Of a stretch of DNA of 64,000 nucleotides, positions 45,822 to 53,663 are shown one piece after another (position 1 is the first letter of the stretch; the number at the start of each line of letters is the position of its first letter). The translations under genes were made by a program, and so were the position numbers. The notes beneath the pieces are model-generated. The model did no database searches. It was given only the letters and a program-made list of their open reading frames with translations, and was not told the origin of the DNA. The DNA lies in NCBI GenBank assembly GCA_002452745.1, contig DKFC01000039.1, positions 1 through 64,000 of the forward strand, written 5' to 3'. This DNA is from Firmicutes bacterium UBA6806 (GTDB lineage Bacteria > Bacillota > Clostridia > Peptostreptococcales > Acidaminobacteraceae).

Positions 45822-47111
45822 CTACTTTTTCTTATTTTTTTTATATAGCCAGCTTGTAATAGCTGCCAAAACACCAATTAAGATTAGCATTGGTGAATTT
45901 GAAATGATCCAAATAATAATGCTCTCAACAGCTCTTCTCATGCTGTTGATGTTCTCTATGAACCCCGCACGTGCCTTTCCAAGCAACGAGTCGTCTATTG
46001 GTTCAATCACTGGTTCAAGACTTGTCACTTCATCCAGTTGAATTTGAATACTGGATAAATCAACAAGAATCTCCCAATCTTTAATCTGTCTTTGATAGTT
46101 GTTGATTTGACCTCTAATTCTGGTCAGTTCGTTTTCTATGGACAAAACATCTTGCACATCAGTTGCATTCGCGAGAATTTCTTGGAGTCTGCTCTCAGTG
46201 ATTTTTAAATTTTCAATATCCTGAGCTGCATTTCTGTAATTCTTGGTGATATCTTCTGCATGTACGTCCGTATTGGTGACATTTCCATACTGTGCCAGTT
46301 GAGTCATCATGATATTAAACTGCTCACTTGGAATTCTAATGGTCATATAGCCGTATTTAAGATTTCTCGCATCATAGTACCCTTTGACGGAGGTGTTCTC
46401 ATTTTCTATATAGCCATCCCATGCTTGCACTTGCTCGCTTATCTTTTCCATGACTTCATCATAGTTCACAACCTGCAAGCTTATATTACCAGTGTTTACA
46501 ATCAATCGTCCTGTTCTGTATAATGTAGAATCATCCAGTTGTGACTCCGCCATTTTAAGATTGACGCTTTCTGACTCCATTGCTTGATCTTCTACCATAG
46601 GTGGCGCACTGTTCATAAAACTCCTTGCACCTGCGGCTTCTTGAGGTGCGGCGGCAGTGGCCTCTGCACCGTAGTCAGCGGTTGTCTCCTCAGCCATATC
46701 ATAATTTAGAGTTGACATCGACTCTTTGGAAAAGCCCCCATTTAAGTTTAAAAACGGCCTTTGACTTCCTACGAAGACAATTACCAGCATCGCCGCTGCT
46801 GCAATCACATAATTAAGATGTCCTCTAAATAACTTTCTTGTCTTTCCTGCTAAAGATTTTTTCTCTGCTTTGGGTTTTTCTTTCAGGCTTTCTTCCACCA
46901 ACAAAGTGTGAAGCTCTGTTTCAAAATTCAAAGGGAGTTCCTTCATCTCTATTTCACCCAGTAACTCTTTTAAATATTTAAGCTCTTCATACTCGACTGT
47001 ACAGTGCTCGCAGTGCTCTAGGTGATCGTTGAGTCGGGTTAAATCATTGGCTTCAAGTTCTCCGTCGATTGCAACGTTCATCAACAAACGCGCATCTTCA
47101 CATTTCATCAT
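45822..47111 (-). CDS. zinc-finger anti-sigma-like protein fused to DUF4349
   Basis: The 429-residue protein joins an N-terminal zf-HC2 domain (about 1-50; H-x3-C-x2-C in H-L-E-H-C-E-H-C), as in RsrA/RsiW-type anti-sigma factors, to a membrane segment (about 100-115), an external DUF4349 domain (about 195-375, with a coiled coil) and a second C-terminal membrane helix with a K-K-N-K-K-K end. It follows the ECF sigma gene by 15 bases, so it very likely binds and inhibits that sigma factor and senses an external signal through DUF4349. Confidence 0.85.
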   Translation of the reverse strand: MMKCEDARLLMNVAIDGELEANDLTRLNDHLEHCEHCTVEYEELKYLKELLGEIEMKELPLNFETELHTLLVEESLKEKPKAEKKSLAGKTRKLFRGHLNYVIAAAAMLVIVFVGSQRPFLNLNGGFSKESMSTLNYDMAEETTADYGAEATAAAPQEAAGARSFMNSAPPMVEDQAMESESVNLKMAESQLDDSTLYRTGRLIVNTGNISLQVVNYDEVMEKISEQVQAWDGYIENENTSVKGYYDARNLKYGYMTIRIPSEQFNIMMTQLAQYGNVTNTDVHAEDITKNYRNAAQDIENLKITESRLQEILANATDVQDVLSIENELTRIRGQINNYQRQIKDWEILVDLSSIQIQLDEVTSLEPVIEPIDDSLLGKARAGFIENINSMRRAVESIIIWIISNSPMLILIGVLAAITSWLYKKNKKK

Positions 47112-47126
47112 TCAACTCACTCCTTT

Positions 47127-47690
47127 CTAGCTTTCTGCAAGTTGTACTTGTAAGATTTCCTTAAGTGCACTTCGGCTTCGGCTTAGCCTAGATCGAACAG
47201 TTCCTATTGGAATCTGTAGAATCTCACCGATTTCATCATAGGTGTATCCCATAATGTCTTTGAGCACAACCACCGATTTATTATCCTCAGATAGTTTATT
47301 TAAGGCATCTTCTATACTTGATTTCAGTTCTAACTTCTCATAAATGATGATTGGATCATTTGTTTCATCGCTGATGTCATGCTTCAAATGGTCTCCGTTT
47401 TCATAAGTTTCATCTAATGAGACAAGGGTTTCTTTCCTCCGTCTCAGTTCATCCTTGCAAGTGTTGATGACGATTCTATATAGCCATGTGGAAAAACTAG
47501 ATTCCATCTTAAAACGCTTTATATTTTTATATGCTTTTATCAGCGCTTCTTGAGACATGTCTTTGGCATCTTCTTCATTCCCCATCATGCGAAAAGCAAT
47601 GTTATAAACATATCGGTTATATGTTTTAATCAATTGCTCAAAACTGTCAACGTCTCCTTGAATCGCGCGTTCAAGTAGTTTCGTCTCCAT
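47127..47690 (-). CDS. ECF (sigma-70 family, extracytoplasmic function) sigma factor
   Basis: The 187-residue protein has region 2 (about 8-75; E-E-D-A-K-D-M-S-Q-E-A-L-I-K and F-S-T-W-L-Y-R-I) and region 4 (about 120-180; G-Y-T-Y-D-E-I-G-E-I-L-Q-I-P-I-G-T-V-R-S-R-L) and lacks region 3, as in SigW-type ECF factors. It leads an operon with a putative anti-sigma protein and a SIMPL-domain protein. A promoter of ECF type lies upstream, suggesting self-activation. Confidence 0.95.
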   Translation of the reverse strand: METKLLERAIQGDVDSFEQLIKTYNRYVYNIAFRMMGNEEDAKDMSQEALIKAYKNIKRFKMESSFSTWLYRIVINTCKDELRRRKETLVSLDETYENGDHLKHDISDETNDPIIIYEKLELKSSIEDALNKLSEDNKSVVVLKDIMGYTYDEIGEILQIPIGTVRSRLSRSRSALKEILQVQLAES

Positions 47691-47725
47691 GATCTCACTC
47701 CCTTCTTAAGAGGTTATATTGTTTA

Positions 47726-47751
47726 GACGCACTCTTTGTTGATTTAGTTCC
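47726..47751 (-). promoter_or_regulatory. ECF-type promoter of the sigma operon
   Basis: On the minus strand GGAAC (47747-47751) and CGTC (47726-47729) are 17 bases apart, the classic ECF -35/-10 layout, with a leader of about 30 bases before the sigma gene start. It implies autoregulation by the encoded sigma factor. Confidence 0.75.
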
Positions 47752-47787
47752 ACTATTTCATTTATTTTTTTCATTTTTTATCTTGAT

Positions 47788-47823
47788 ATGTAAATGGACC
47801 AAGAAACCTTGATCCATTTACAT
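47788..47823 (-). repeat. 16-bp hairpin between the M24 peptidase and ECF sigma genes
   Basis: ATGTAAATGGATCAAG and CTTGGTCCATTTACAT (minus strand, one G-U) form a long hairpin with a GTTT loop after the peptidase stop at 47861. It has no good T-run, so it may be an imperfect terminator or an RNA-stability structure. Confidence 0.55.
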
Positions 47824-47860
47824 TGTCTTCATATTATAAAACCAGAACTTTCAAATCCCA

Positions 47861-48943
47861 TTAATCATGCACTGGTATGACTTTCAACTCTTTTGGGTAG
47901 GCGTTTAACACTTCACATCCGTCTTCAGTGACCAGTACCAAATCCTCTATTCTAACACCGAATTTACCATCCAAATAGATTCCCGGCTCAATTGAGAATA
48001 CCATTCCAGCCTGGCAAATCATTTCGTTTGCAGCAGAGACATCTGGAAATTCATGAACATTAATGCCAATCCCATGTCCAGTTCTATGTGTGAAGTAGTC
48101 TCCATATCCACCGTCTCTGATAACTGCCCTTGCAGCTTCATCAATGGATTTAAACGAAACACCGGGTTTGACTTGTTTGATTGCCGCTAAATTTGCCGCC
48201 AAAACCAAATTGTATACTTTTATATATTCTTCACTTGGCGTTCCATAAAAGAAACTTCTGGTCATATCTGAGCAGTAGCCCTCTCTTCTGCCGCCAATAT
48301 CCACTATAATCCCCTGATCGGGCATGAGTTTTGTCTCATCGCTATCATGATGCGGCTCTGCTCCGCCTTTGCCAAAACAGATAAGTGGTGTGAAAGACAG
48401 TCTATTGACACCTAGAGAGGCATTGGACTCTTTGATAACTTCTTGTGCTTCTATTTCCGTAAGTACCCGTTCACTTAAGGCATTAAACATCATGCCCATT
48501 ACAGCATCATTGACTTCAGAGGCTTTTCTCATGAGCACCTTCTCGTCTTCCGCCTTGATAAGTCTGGCCATATCCACCGTAAAAGAACCATCTATATAGT
48601 CGGCATCCGGTTTGACTTTCATGAGCTTTAATAGGAATCTACTTGGCCAATCCTTATCCACGCCAATTCGCTTTGAAGATTTTAGAGATTCACTTAAAAG
48701 ACTTACAGGATCATCCACATCATTAAAGTAACAAACTGGAATCTTCATGTCTGCAAGTGGAAAAAGGGCGTTGATATAGAGCTTAATTTCATCTTTTAAC
48801 ACCGAAAGAACGATCATTCGCTCTCCTGCGTGAATCTCTATCCCCAATAAATAATAAATGGCATCGGTGGATGTCACCAACATTGCATCCATATTATCTG
48901 CTTTCATATTTGCTCTGACTTTTTCAATTCTCTCTTGGAACAT
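47861..48943 (-). CDS. M24-family aminopeptidase (Xaa-Pro aminopeptidase type)
   Basis: The 360-residue protein has the N-terminal creatinase-like domain (about 1-125) and the C-terminal pita-bread metallopeptidase domain with D-I-G-G-x-x-E-G-Y-C-S-D-M-T, T-G-H-G-I-G-x-x-V-H-E, I-E-P-G-I-Y and G-V-R-I-E-D, which supply the five metal ligands. It probably cleaves Xaa-Pro from peptide N-termini. The ATG at 48943 with GGAGG is preferred to the open frame upstream. Confidence 0.93.
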   Translation of the reverse strand: MFQERIEKVRANMKADNMDAMLVTSTDAIYYLLGIEIHAGERMIVLSVLKDEIKLYINALFPLADMKIPVCYFNDVDDPVSLLSESLKSSKRIGVDKDWPSRFLLKLMKVKPDADYIDGSFTVDMARLIKAEDEKVLMRKASEVNDAVMGMMFNALSERVLTEIEAQEVIKESNASLGVNRLSFTPLICFGKGGAEPHHDSDETKLMPDQGIIVDIGGRREGYCSDMTRSFFYGTPSEEYIKVYNLVLAANLAAIKQVKPGVSFKSIDEAARAVIRDGGYGDYFTHRTGHGIGINVHEFPDVSAANEMICQAGMVFSIEPGIYLDGKFGVRIEDLVLVTEDGCEVLNAYPKELKVIPVHD

Positions 48944-49118
48944 AAGACCTCCTTCAATCACTCGCAAATTCTCTGATTCTTTAGAATTCACACTCAATTC
49001 AAACTGTTTTTAAATCTGTTAAAGCCACTGTTTTCAATACTTACAATCTATATCCATAGTGTACCATAATTATTTACATTCTGAGAAATAATTTTTTTAT
49101 ATTTTTTTTAAAAAAGCA

Positions 49119-49152
49119 TTGCTTCCCCTTAAAACATGTGCTAAGATATAAT
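49119..49152 (+). promoter_or_regulatory. possible promoter of tRNA-Leu(CAA)
   Basis: TTGCTT with TAAGAT at 17 bases, or an overlapping TATAAT (49147-49152) with a weaker -35, lie directly upstream of the tRNA. The exact element is unclear. Confidence 0.35.
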
Positions 49153-49160
49153 AGTTCCGT

Positions 49161-49247
49161 GCCGAAGTGGTGGAATTGGCAGACGCGCCGGACTCAAAAT
49201 CCGGAGAGGTAACACTCGTGCGGGTTCGACCCCCGCCTTCGGCACCA
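49161..49247 (+). tRNA. tRNA-Leu (anticodon CAA)
   Basis: An 87-base class II tRNA with acceptor GCCGAAG/CTTCGGC, anticodon stem CCGGA/TCCGG around CTCAAAA giving anticodon CAA, a long variable arm, T arm GCGGG-TTCGACC-CCCGC and an encoded CCA. Confidence 0.97.
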
Positions 49248-49250
49248 ATA

Positions 49251-49291
49251 AAAAAATCACACGAAATTATTCGTGTGATTTTTATTTTTTT
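49251..49291 (+). terminator. terminator of tRNA-Leu(CAA)
   Basis: AAATCACACGAA pairs with TTCGTGTGATTT around a 4-base loop, followed by TTTATTTTTTT. Confidence 0.85.
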
Positions 49292-49395
49292 GATTAAAAT
49301 TTTCTAATCACATAACCCCCATTCATCCAGTCCATCCACGCTACAAACAAATTATTTCTAAGTTTTCGGTTAACCTTCACAGCTATCACTTCTAA

Positions 49396-49440
49396 TAAAA
49401 AACACCATACAAAAGCCTTTCGCATAAGGCTTTTGTATGG
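49396..49440 (-). terminator. terminator of the flavoenzyme operon
   Basis: CCATACAAAAGCCTT and AAGGCTTTTGTATGG form a perfect 15-bp stem with a 6-base loop; six T follow on the minus strand. It lies about 60 bases after the large-subunit stop. Confidence 0.85.
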
Positions 49441-49498
49441 CGCTTTAGAAATCTGAACGAAGTCCCTAGATATGAACGACATCCCTATGATTGATTGT

Positions 49499-51925
49499 TT
49501 ACCCTTTTAGGCTATCAACAGCACTCTTTCCTGCAATTCTACCAAAGGTGAATATATCTGTTAAAGCATTTCCACCAAGACGATTTCCTGCGTGGATACC
49601 ACCTGCAACTTCACCCGCTGCATAGAGATTGCGAATCGGATTCCCCTCTTCATTCAAGACGCGTGCCGCTGTATCAATCTTCAGACCACCCATTGTATGA
49701 TGGACTGCTGGCTTTCTTGGCGTTGCATAAAACGGTGCTTTTTCAACTTTTAAATCGAATGTATCCTTATGGAATTCAGGATCAAAGCCTGCATCAACAT
49801 ATGAGTTATATTTGTTTACCGTGTCCACAAGTACCTCAGGGTCCATACCAACTTTTATGGCGAGTTCCTCCAGCGAATCCGCTCTGAACAGAGTTCCGCT
49901 CTTCACTTGAAGATCAATCTTTTCTTGGCTTGTATTGGCTGCGGTCTTTTTGATTTCATCATCTGCTATGAGGAAGAATAGACCACCTTGATCTATTGCC
50001 GCTTTCGTTAAAACGTCTCTTCCAGAAAACTCATTGACAAATCTTTTCCCCTCTGTATTCACGATGACAAAGTTTTCTGGCGGCACTTGAAGTCCACTGA
50101 AGAGTTCCCCAGTTTCAGGGTCAGAAACAGGCATCATCTGCGTAAAGCCCATCCCTGTAAGGGCAGCACCAACCGATTGCCCCAGAAGAATCCCATCTCC
50201 TGTCATCGCATAAGAGTTTGTTGTTCTGATGTTATCATCAATTTCCGCCCAATACGTGTTGTACGCTTTCAGCATCTTTGTATTAGCACCAAATCCACCA
50301 CTGGCAAGTACCACTGCTTTTGCATGAACAGTGACCTTTTGACCATTTTCACCCGTTGCAATAATCCCTTTTATCTCTCCGTCTTCTACAATGAATTCTT
50401 TTACAGCGGTATCTGTGATGATTTTTCCCGAATGCTTTTCAACGTATTTCTTCAACGAAAGGATAAAGTCTGTACCATAGCTTTTAACTGGTTTATGCCC
50501 ACGACGCCAGAGTGCGCCGACAGGTGCAAATATAAGACTCTTATCAAACTCCACACCGATTTCTTCAAGCCAGTTGACACTTTCCAAAGCACGATCTGTG
50601 AGAATCTTTATAAGATCATATTGACCGTAGATGCTATTTCCGTTGAGGTCTGTTCGCTTACCGCCAAAATAGGTTTGCATTCTGTGAAGCAATGGCGAAT
50701 CAAAGAGATGGCCTTTTTGATTTGCAAATTTTTCTTTGTAAGCGGCATATTCATCTTTTAAGGCATTAAAATCATCCAAGTATTCTGCATGAATCAAACT
50801 TTCATCCGTAGCAAGTAAGGCTTCTATTGTCGCTCTCTCACCTGGGTTCTCTTCAAACTTCATTTGCCATTGTGGGTTTGCGGCATTGACAGGACCTCCA
50901 GAACGGATTGTATTGCCTCCCACTGCTGGATATTTTTCAACGACGATTGCACTTGCACCAGATTGCAGAATAGTTCCTGCTGCACTAAGACCCGCGCCTC
51001 CACCGCCAACGACAACAACATCACAGTTGTACTCTTCATCTTCTCTATTTAAGCTGCTCGGTGGTTTTGGACGTCTTTTTAAAATATCTGGATTTACGCC
51101 AGCAAGTTTGACCGCTTTTGCCACACCATCGAGGACTGCATTACTGGTTTCAGAAGCACCAGAAAGTGCATCGACATTCAATGTTTGCCCCTCAATGATT
51201 CTATCTGGAATCCTCACAAATACCACATCTGCAAGTCCTTCTGTCTCACCCACTGTGTCTATCTCAATATTTTCGATTCTCTTTTCGCTAAAAGTCACTT
51301 TCATCGGCAAATTACCGCCATGACCTAAAGTGCTGACTTCATAATTGCCTGGGCTAAAACTGAATTCTTCCTCTTCATTAAGCTGATTGGATATCTTTGC
51401 AAACCGCATAAAGCGTAAAAAGCAGATTTCAAGAAAATCAATTGTTCTCTCGCTGTTCAAATCACCCTTTTCATCAAAGGCTTGATGCGCATTTCCAAGC
51501 AAAAACTCATATCCGGGCATCACCGCCGCATCAACACCTGGCGCATCTAGTATTTGACGAAGGTGTAATTGTGCACGAGAAGACCCTTGCACGTCCCTTG
51601 ATGCACCAAGAACCATGACTGGCTTGCCAACAAGCGGATGAAGTTCAAAGCTAAGCCATTCAATGAGGCTCTTAAGGCTTGAAGGAATTGAGTGATTGTA
51701 CTCTGGCGTGGCAATAATCACGCCGTCACTCTCCAAGATTTTATGGTTAAACAGTTGAAGTAATTCAGAATTTGACTGGTCATCTGATTGATTGAACATC
51801 GGGACGTCCGCTATATCTAGAATTTCAATTTCTGCTTTTGTTTCAAAATACTTTTTCATAAACTGAAGGAGTGAACGATTATATGATTTTTTCGCACTCG
51901 TTCCAGCAATTGCTATAAATTTCAT
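49499..51925 (-). CDS. multidomain flavoprotein reductase: NADPH-FMN reductase + FMN_bind + FAD_binding_2
   Basis: The 808-residue cytosolic protein (no signal peptide) fuses an NADPH-dependent FMN-reductase/flavodoxin-like domain (about 1-175), an FMN_bind domain (about 195-275) with L-S-G-A-S, in which Ser258 is the expected site of covalent FMN, and an FAD_binding_2 domain of the fumarate/urocanate reductase family (about 300-808; G-G-G-G-A-G). No heme domain is present. This order resembles the large subunit of NADH:(hydroxy)cinnamate/acrylate-type reductases. It probably reduces an alpha,beta-unsaturated carboxylate with NAD(P)H. It lies 11 bases after its likely partner and near apbE. 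GGAGGAAAAG precedes the ATG at 51925. Confidence 0.85.
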   Translation of the reverse strand: MKFIAIAGTSAKKSYNRSLLQFMKKYFETKAEIEILDIADVPMFNQSDDQSNSELLQLFNHKILESDGVIIATPEYNHSIPSSLKSLIEWLSFELHPLVGKPVMVLGASRDVQGSSRAQLHLRQILDAPGVDAAVMPGYEFLLGNAHQAFDEKGDLNSERTIDFLEICFLRFMRFAKISNQLNEEEEFSFSPGNYEVSTLGHGGNLPMKVTFSEKRIENIEIDTVGETEGLADVVFVRIPDRIIEGQTLNVDALSGASETSNAVLDGVAKAVKLAGVNPDILKRRPKPPSSLNREDEEYNCDVVVVGGGGAGLSAAGTILQSGASAIVVEKYPAVGGNTIRSGGPVNAANPQWQMKFEENPGERATIEALLATDESLIHAEYLDDFNALKDEYAAYKEKFANQKGHLFDSPLLHRMQTYFGGKRTDLNGNSIYGQYDLIKILTDRALESVNWLEEIGVEFDKSLIFAPVGALWRRGHKPVKSYGTDFILSLKKYVEKHSGKIITDTAVKEFIVEDGEIKGIIATGENGQKVTVHAKAVVLASGGFGANTKMLKAYNTYWAEIDDNIRTTNSYAMTGDGILLGQSVGAALTGMGFTQMMPVSDPETGELFSGLQVPPENFVIVNTEGKRFVNEFSGRDVLTKAAIDQGGLFFLIADDEIKKTAANTSQEKIDLQVKSGTLFRADSLEELAIKVGMDPEVLVDTVNKYNSYVDAGFDPEFHKDTFDLKVEKAPFYATPRKPAVHHTMGGLKIDTAARVLNEEGNPIRNLYAAGEVAGGIHAGNRLGGNALTDIFTFGRIAGKSAVDSLKG

Positions 51926-51936
51926 CGCTTTTCCTC

Positions 51937-52536
51937 CTATGCTTCCCATGTGAATTTTTTATCTTTTTTAACAGCAGCCTTTTCTTCAAGCAGTTTAATC
52001 GTCATTTCGGTAAAAAGAATAAACTCTCTAAAAACTTCATTTAATTCTGCAATTTTTTCTGGATATTTTAACTTTCCGGCGTAGTCAAATGCCTCCTGAG
52101 ATTTCCCCAAAAGAAATTCACTGCTGGGCATAATTCTCGCAGCAAGCTCAGGCGAGTCGAGTATTTGTCTAAGATGAGCCTGTGCACGAGAAGAACCTAA
52201 CATACCATGAGAAGCGCCTACAATCAGAACTGGTTTATCTGTTAGAGCCTGACTTGTGTAACTGATCCACTCAAGGGCACTCTTCAAAACTGCTGGAATT
52301 GCATGATCGTATTCTGGCGTTGCCATGATGACGCCATCTGCTTTTAAAATTTTTTCAGATATTGCAACGACAGATTCCGGTATAGATTCGTCATCAAGTT
52401 CATAAAAAGCAGGTAATGCCTTTATCTCAAAGAGTTCAATCTCTGCATCGCTTGCAAAATGTTTTTGCATAAATTGAAGCAACATACGATTTGTTGACAC
52501 ATCTGCATTTGTGCCCACGATTGCTAAATATTTCAT
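51937..52536 (-). CDS. NADPH-dependent FMN reductase-like subunit
   Basis: The 199-residue protein is homologous to the N-terminal domain of the next gene (both have I-V-G-T/A-G-T, an A-T-P-E-Y-x-H-x-I-P motif and the S-R-A-Q-x-H-L-R-Q-I-L-D segment). It is a flavodoxin-like NAD(P)H:flavin domain, presumably the small subunit that delivers electrons. The two genes are adjacent by 11 bases, and the duplication suggests a heterodimer. No signal peptide. Confidence 0.82.
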   Translation of the reverse strand: MKYLAIVGTNADVSTNRMLLQFMQKHFASDAEIELFEIKALPAFYELDDESIPESVVAISEKILKADGVIMATPEYDHAIPAVLKSALEWISYTSQALTDKPVLIVGASHGMLGSSRAQAHLRQILDSPELAARIMPSSEFLLGKSQEAFDYAGKLKYPEKIAELNEVFREFILFTEMTIKLLEEKAAVKKDKKFTWEA

Positions 52537-52631
52537 TTTTCTTCCCCTCTCTGTATGGAATAAGAATATTCAATCACATTTGTTTGACACAAGATTAACA
52601 CAATCTGCATTTTTTATCTAATAGTTATATA

Positions 52632-52660
52632 TTGACCTTCAATAACAAATTTGTTATCAT
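52632..52660 (+). promoter_or_regulatory. promoter of the LysR gene overlapped by a palindrome
   Basis: TTGACC (52632-52637) and TATCAT (52655-52660) with a 17-base spacer lie on the plus strand about 45 bases before the LysR start at 52707. Confidence 0.6.
52642..52657. promoter_or_regulatory. perfect 16-bp palindrome, candidate LysR operator
   Basis: ATAACAAATTTGTTAT is a perfect palindrome lying in the spacer and -10 of the lysR promoter, in the region shared with the divergent flavoenzyme genes. It fits a LysR T-N11-A type site and suggests autoregulation. Confidence 0.6.
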
Positions 52661-52706
52661 CAATCATAATTATGCTCAAACATCATTTGAAATGAGGGAG
52701 GAGACG

Positions 52707-53663
52707 ATGTCCCAAATTAACTCACAGAACATACTCTACTATATTGATGCGATTTTAAAATATAGCAACTATGGCAAGGCCGCAAAGTCACTTTATATCT
52801 CCCAACCTTACTTGACCCAGGTCATCAAAAGAATAGAAAAACAATTGGACTGTCAATTGATTAACCGGAGCGACCTTCCCTATCGCTTAACAGAGCAGGG
52901 CAAGATTTATTACGAGTTCTTGACAACCTCGGAAAATCAATATGCTAAACTGATTCATGAAATCTCTGCGGCAAAAAACACAGACAGCCAAATACTCAAA
53001 GTTGGGATTCTCCCAAGTCTTGGCACTTATCTTTTACCTCTTTTATTGCCGAAATTTTTAGAGCTATATCCAAACTGTAAAATTGAACTCTCAGAAGACC
53101 TTCCAGAAAAAAATGAGAAATACACTTTAAATGGCGAATTGGATTTTTGGATAGGACAGAATTCAAGAAATATATCTCCAATTCTAAATTCCATCGTTTT
53201 GGGAAAAAACAGCTACAGTGCCATCATTCCACGCTCTTCAAACCTATATCAGGAAGGCGTCGCCACAATAAAAGAAGGGACACTTGACATTAAATCACTC
53301 TTGAGCCAAAACCTTATTTTAACGCGTAAGGGCTCTTCAATCAGAAGTCAAATAGATCAACTGCTTAGCGTTTATAAAGTATCACCTAAAATTGTTCTAG
53401 AAAGTACTGAAATCTACACGATCAGAAAACTTGCCATGAACAATTTAGGAGTGACCTTCATCCCCGAAAGCCTCCGTGTTGATTCCAACCCTTCTCAATA
53501 CAATATCTATCCGCTACCTGTGGAAGAACTGAGTTTAGATTTTTTTATAGCCTATCACTCTGACAGAATCCTCTCTGAACTAGACCTCATATTCATTAAT
53601 TCGTTTTCCATTGATGACGAAAATAGTATCGTTTTAGGAGATTGCAATGAATCATACTTTTAA
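52707..53663 (+). CDS. LysR-family transcriptional regulator
   Basis: The 318-residue regulator has an N-terminal winged helix (about 1-65; Y-G-K-A-A-K-S-L-Y-I-S-Q-P-Y-L-T-Q-V-I-K-R-I-E) and a type 2 periplasmic-binding-like effector domain (about 90-300). It is divergent from the flavoenzyme genes and directly upstream of apbE, so it probably controls both. The frame is open upstream to a TTG at 52632, but that base triplet is the promoter -35; the ATG at 52707 with GGGAGGAG is the start. Confidence 0.92.
   Translation: MSQINSQNILYYIDAILKYSNYGKAAKSLYISQPYLTQVIKRIEKQLDCQLINRSDLPYRLTEQGKIYYEFLTTSENQYAKLIHEISAAKNTDSQILKVGILPSLGTYLLPLLLPKFLELYPNCKIELSEDLPEKNEKYTLNGELDFWIGQNSRNISPILNSIVLGKNSYSAIIPRSSNLYQEGVATIKEGTLDIKSLLSQNLILTRKGSSIRSQIDQLLSVYKVSPKIVLESTEIYTIRKLAMNNLGVTFIPESLRVDSNPSQYNIYPLPVEELSLDFFIAYHSDRILSELDLIFINSFSIDDENSIVLGDCNESYF

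Noticed and set aside
49294..49482. 62-codon minus-strand frame after tRNA-Leu(CAA)
   Set aside because: It runs through the perfect terminator hairpin of the flavoenzyme operon and has no ribosome site or recognisable domain.
52632..52706. Upstream extension of the LysR gene to a TTG
   Set aside because: The TTG is the -35 of a good promoter; the ATG at 52707 has an ideal ribosome site.
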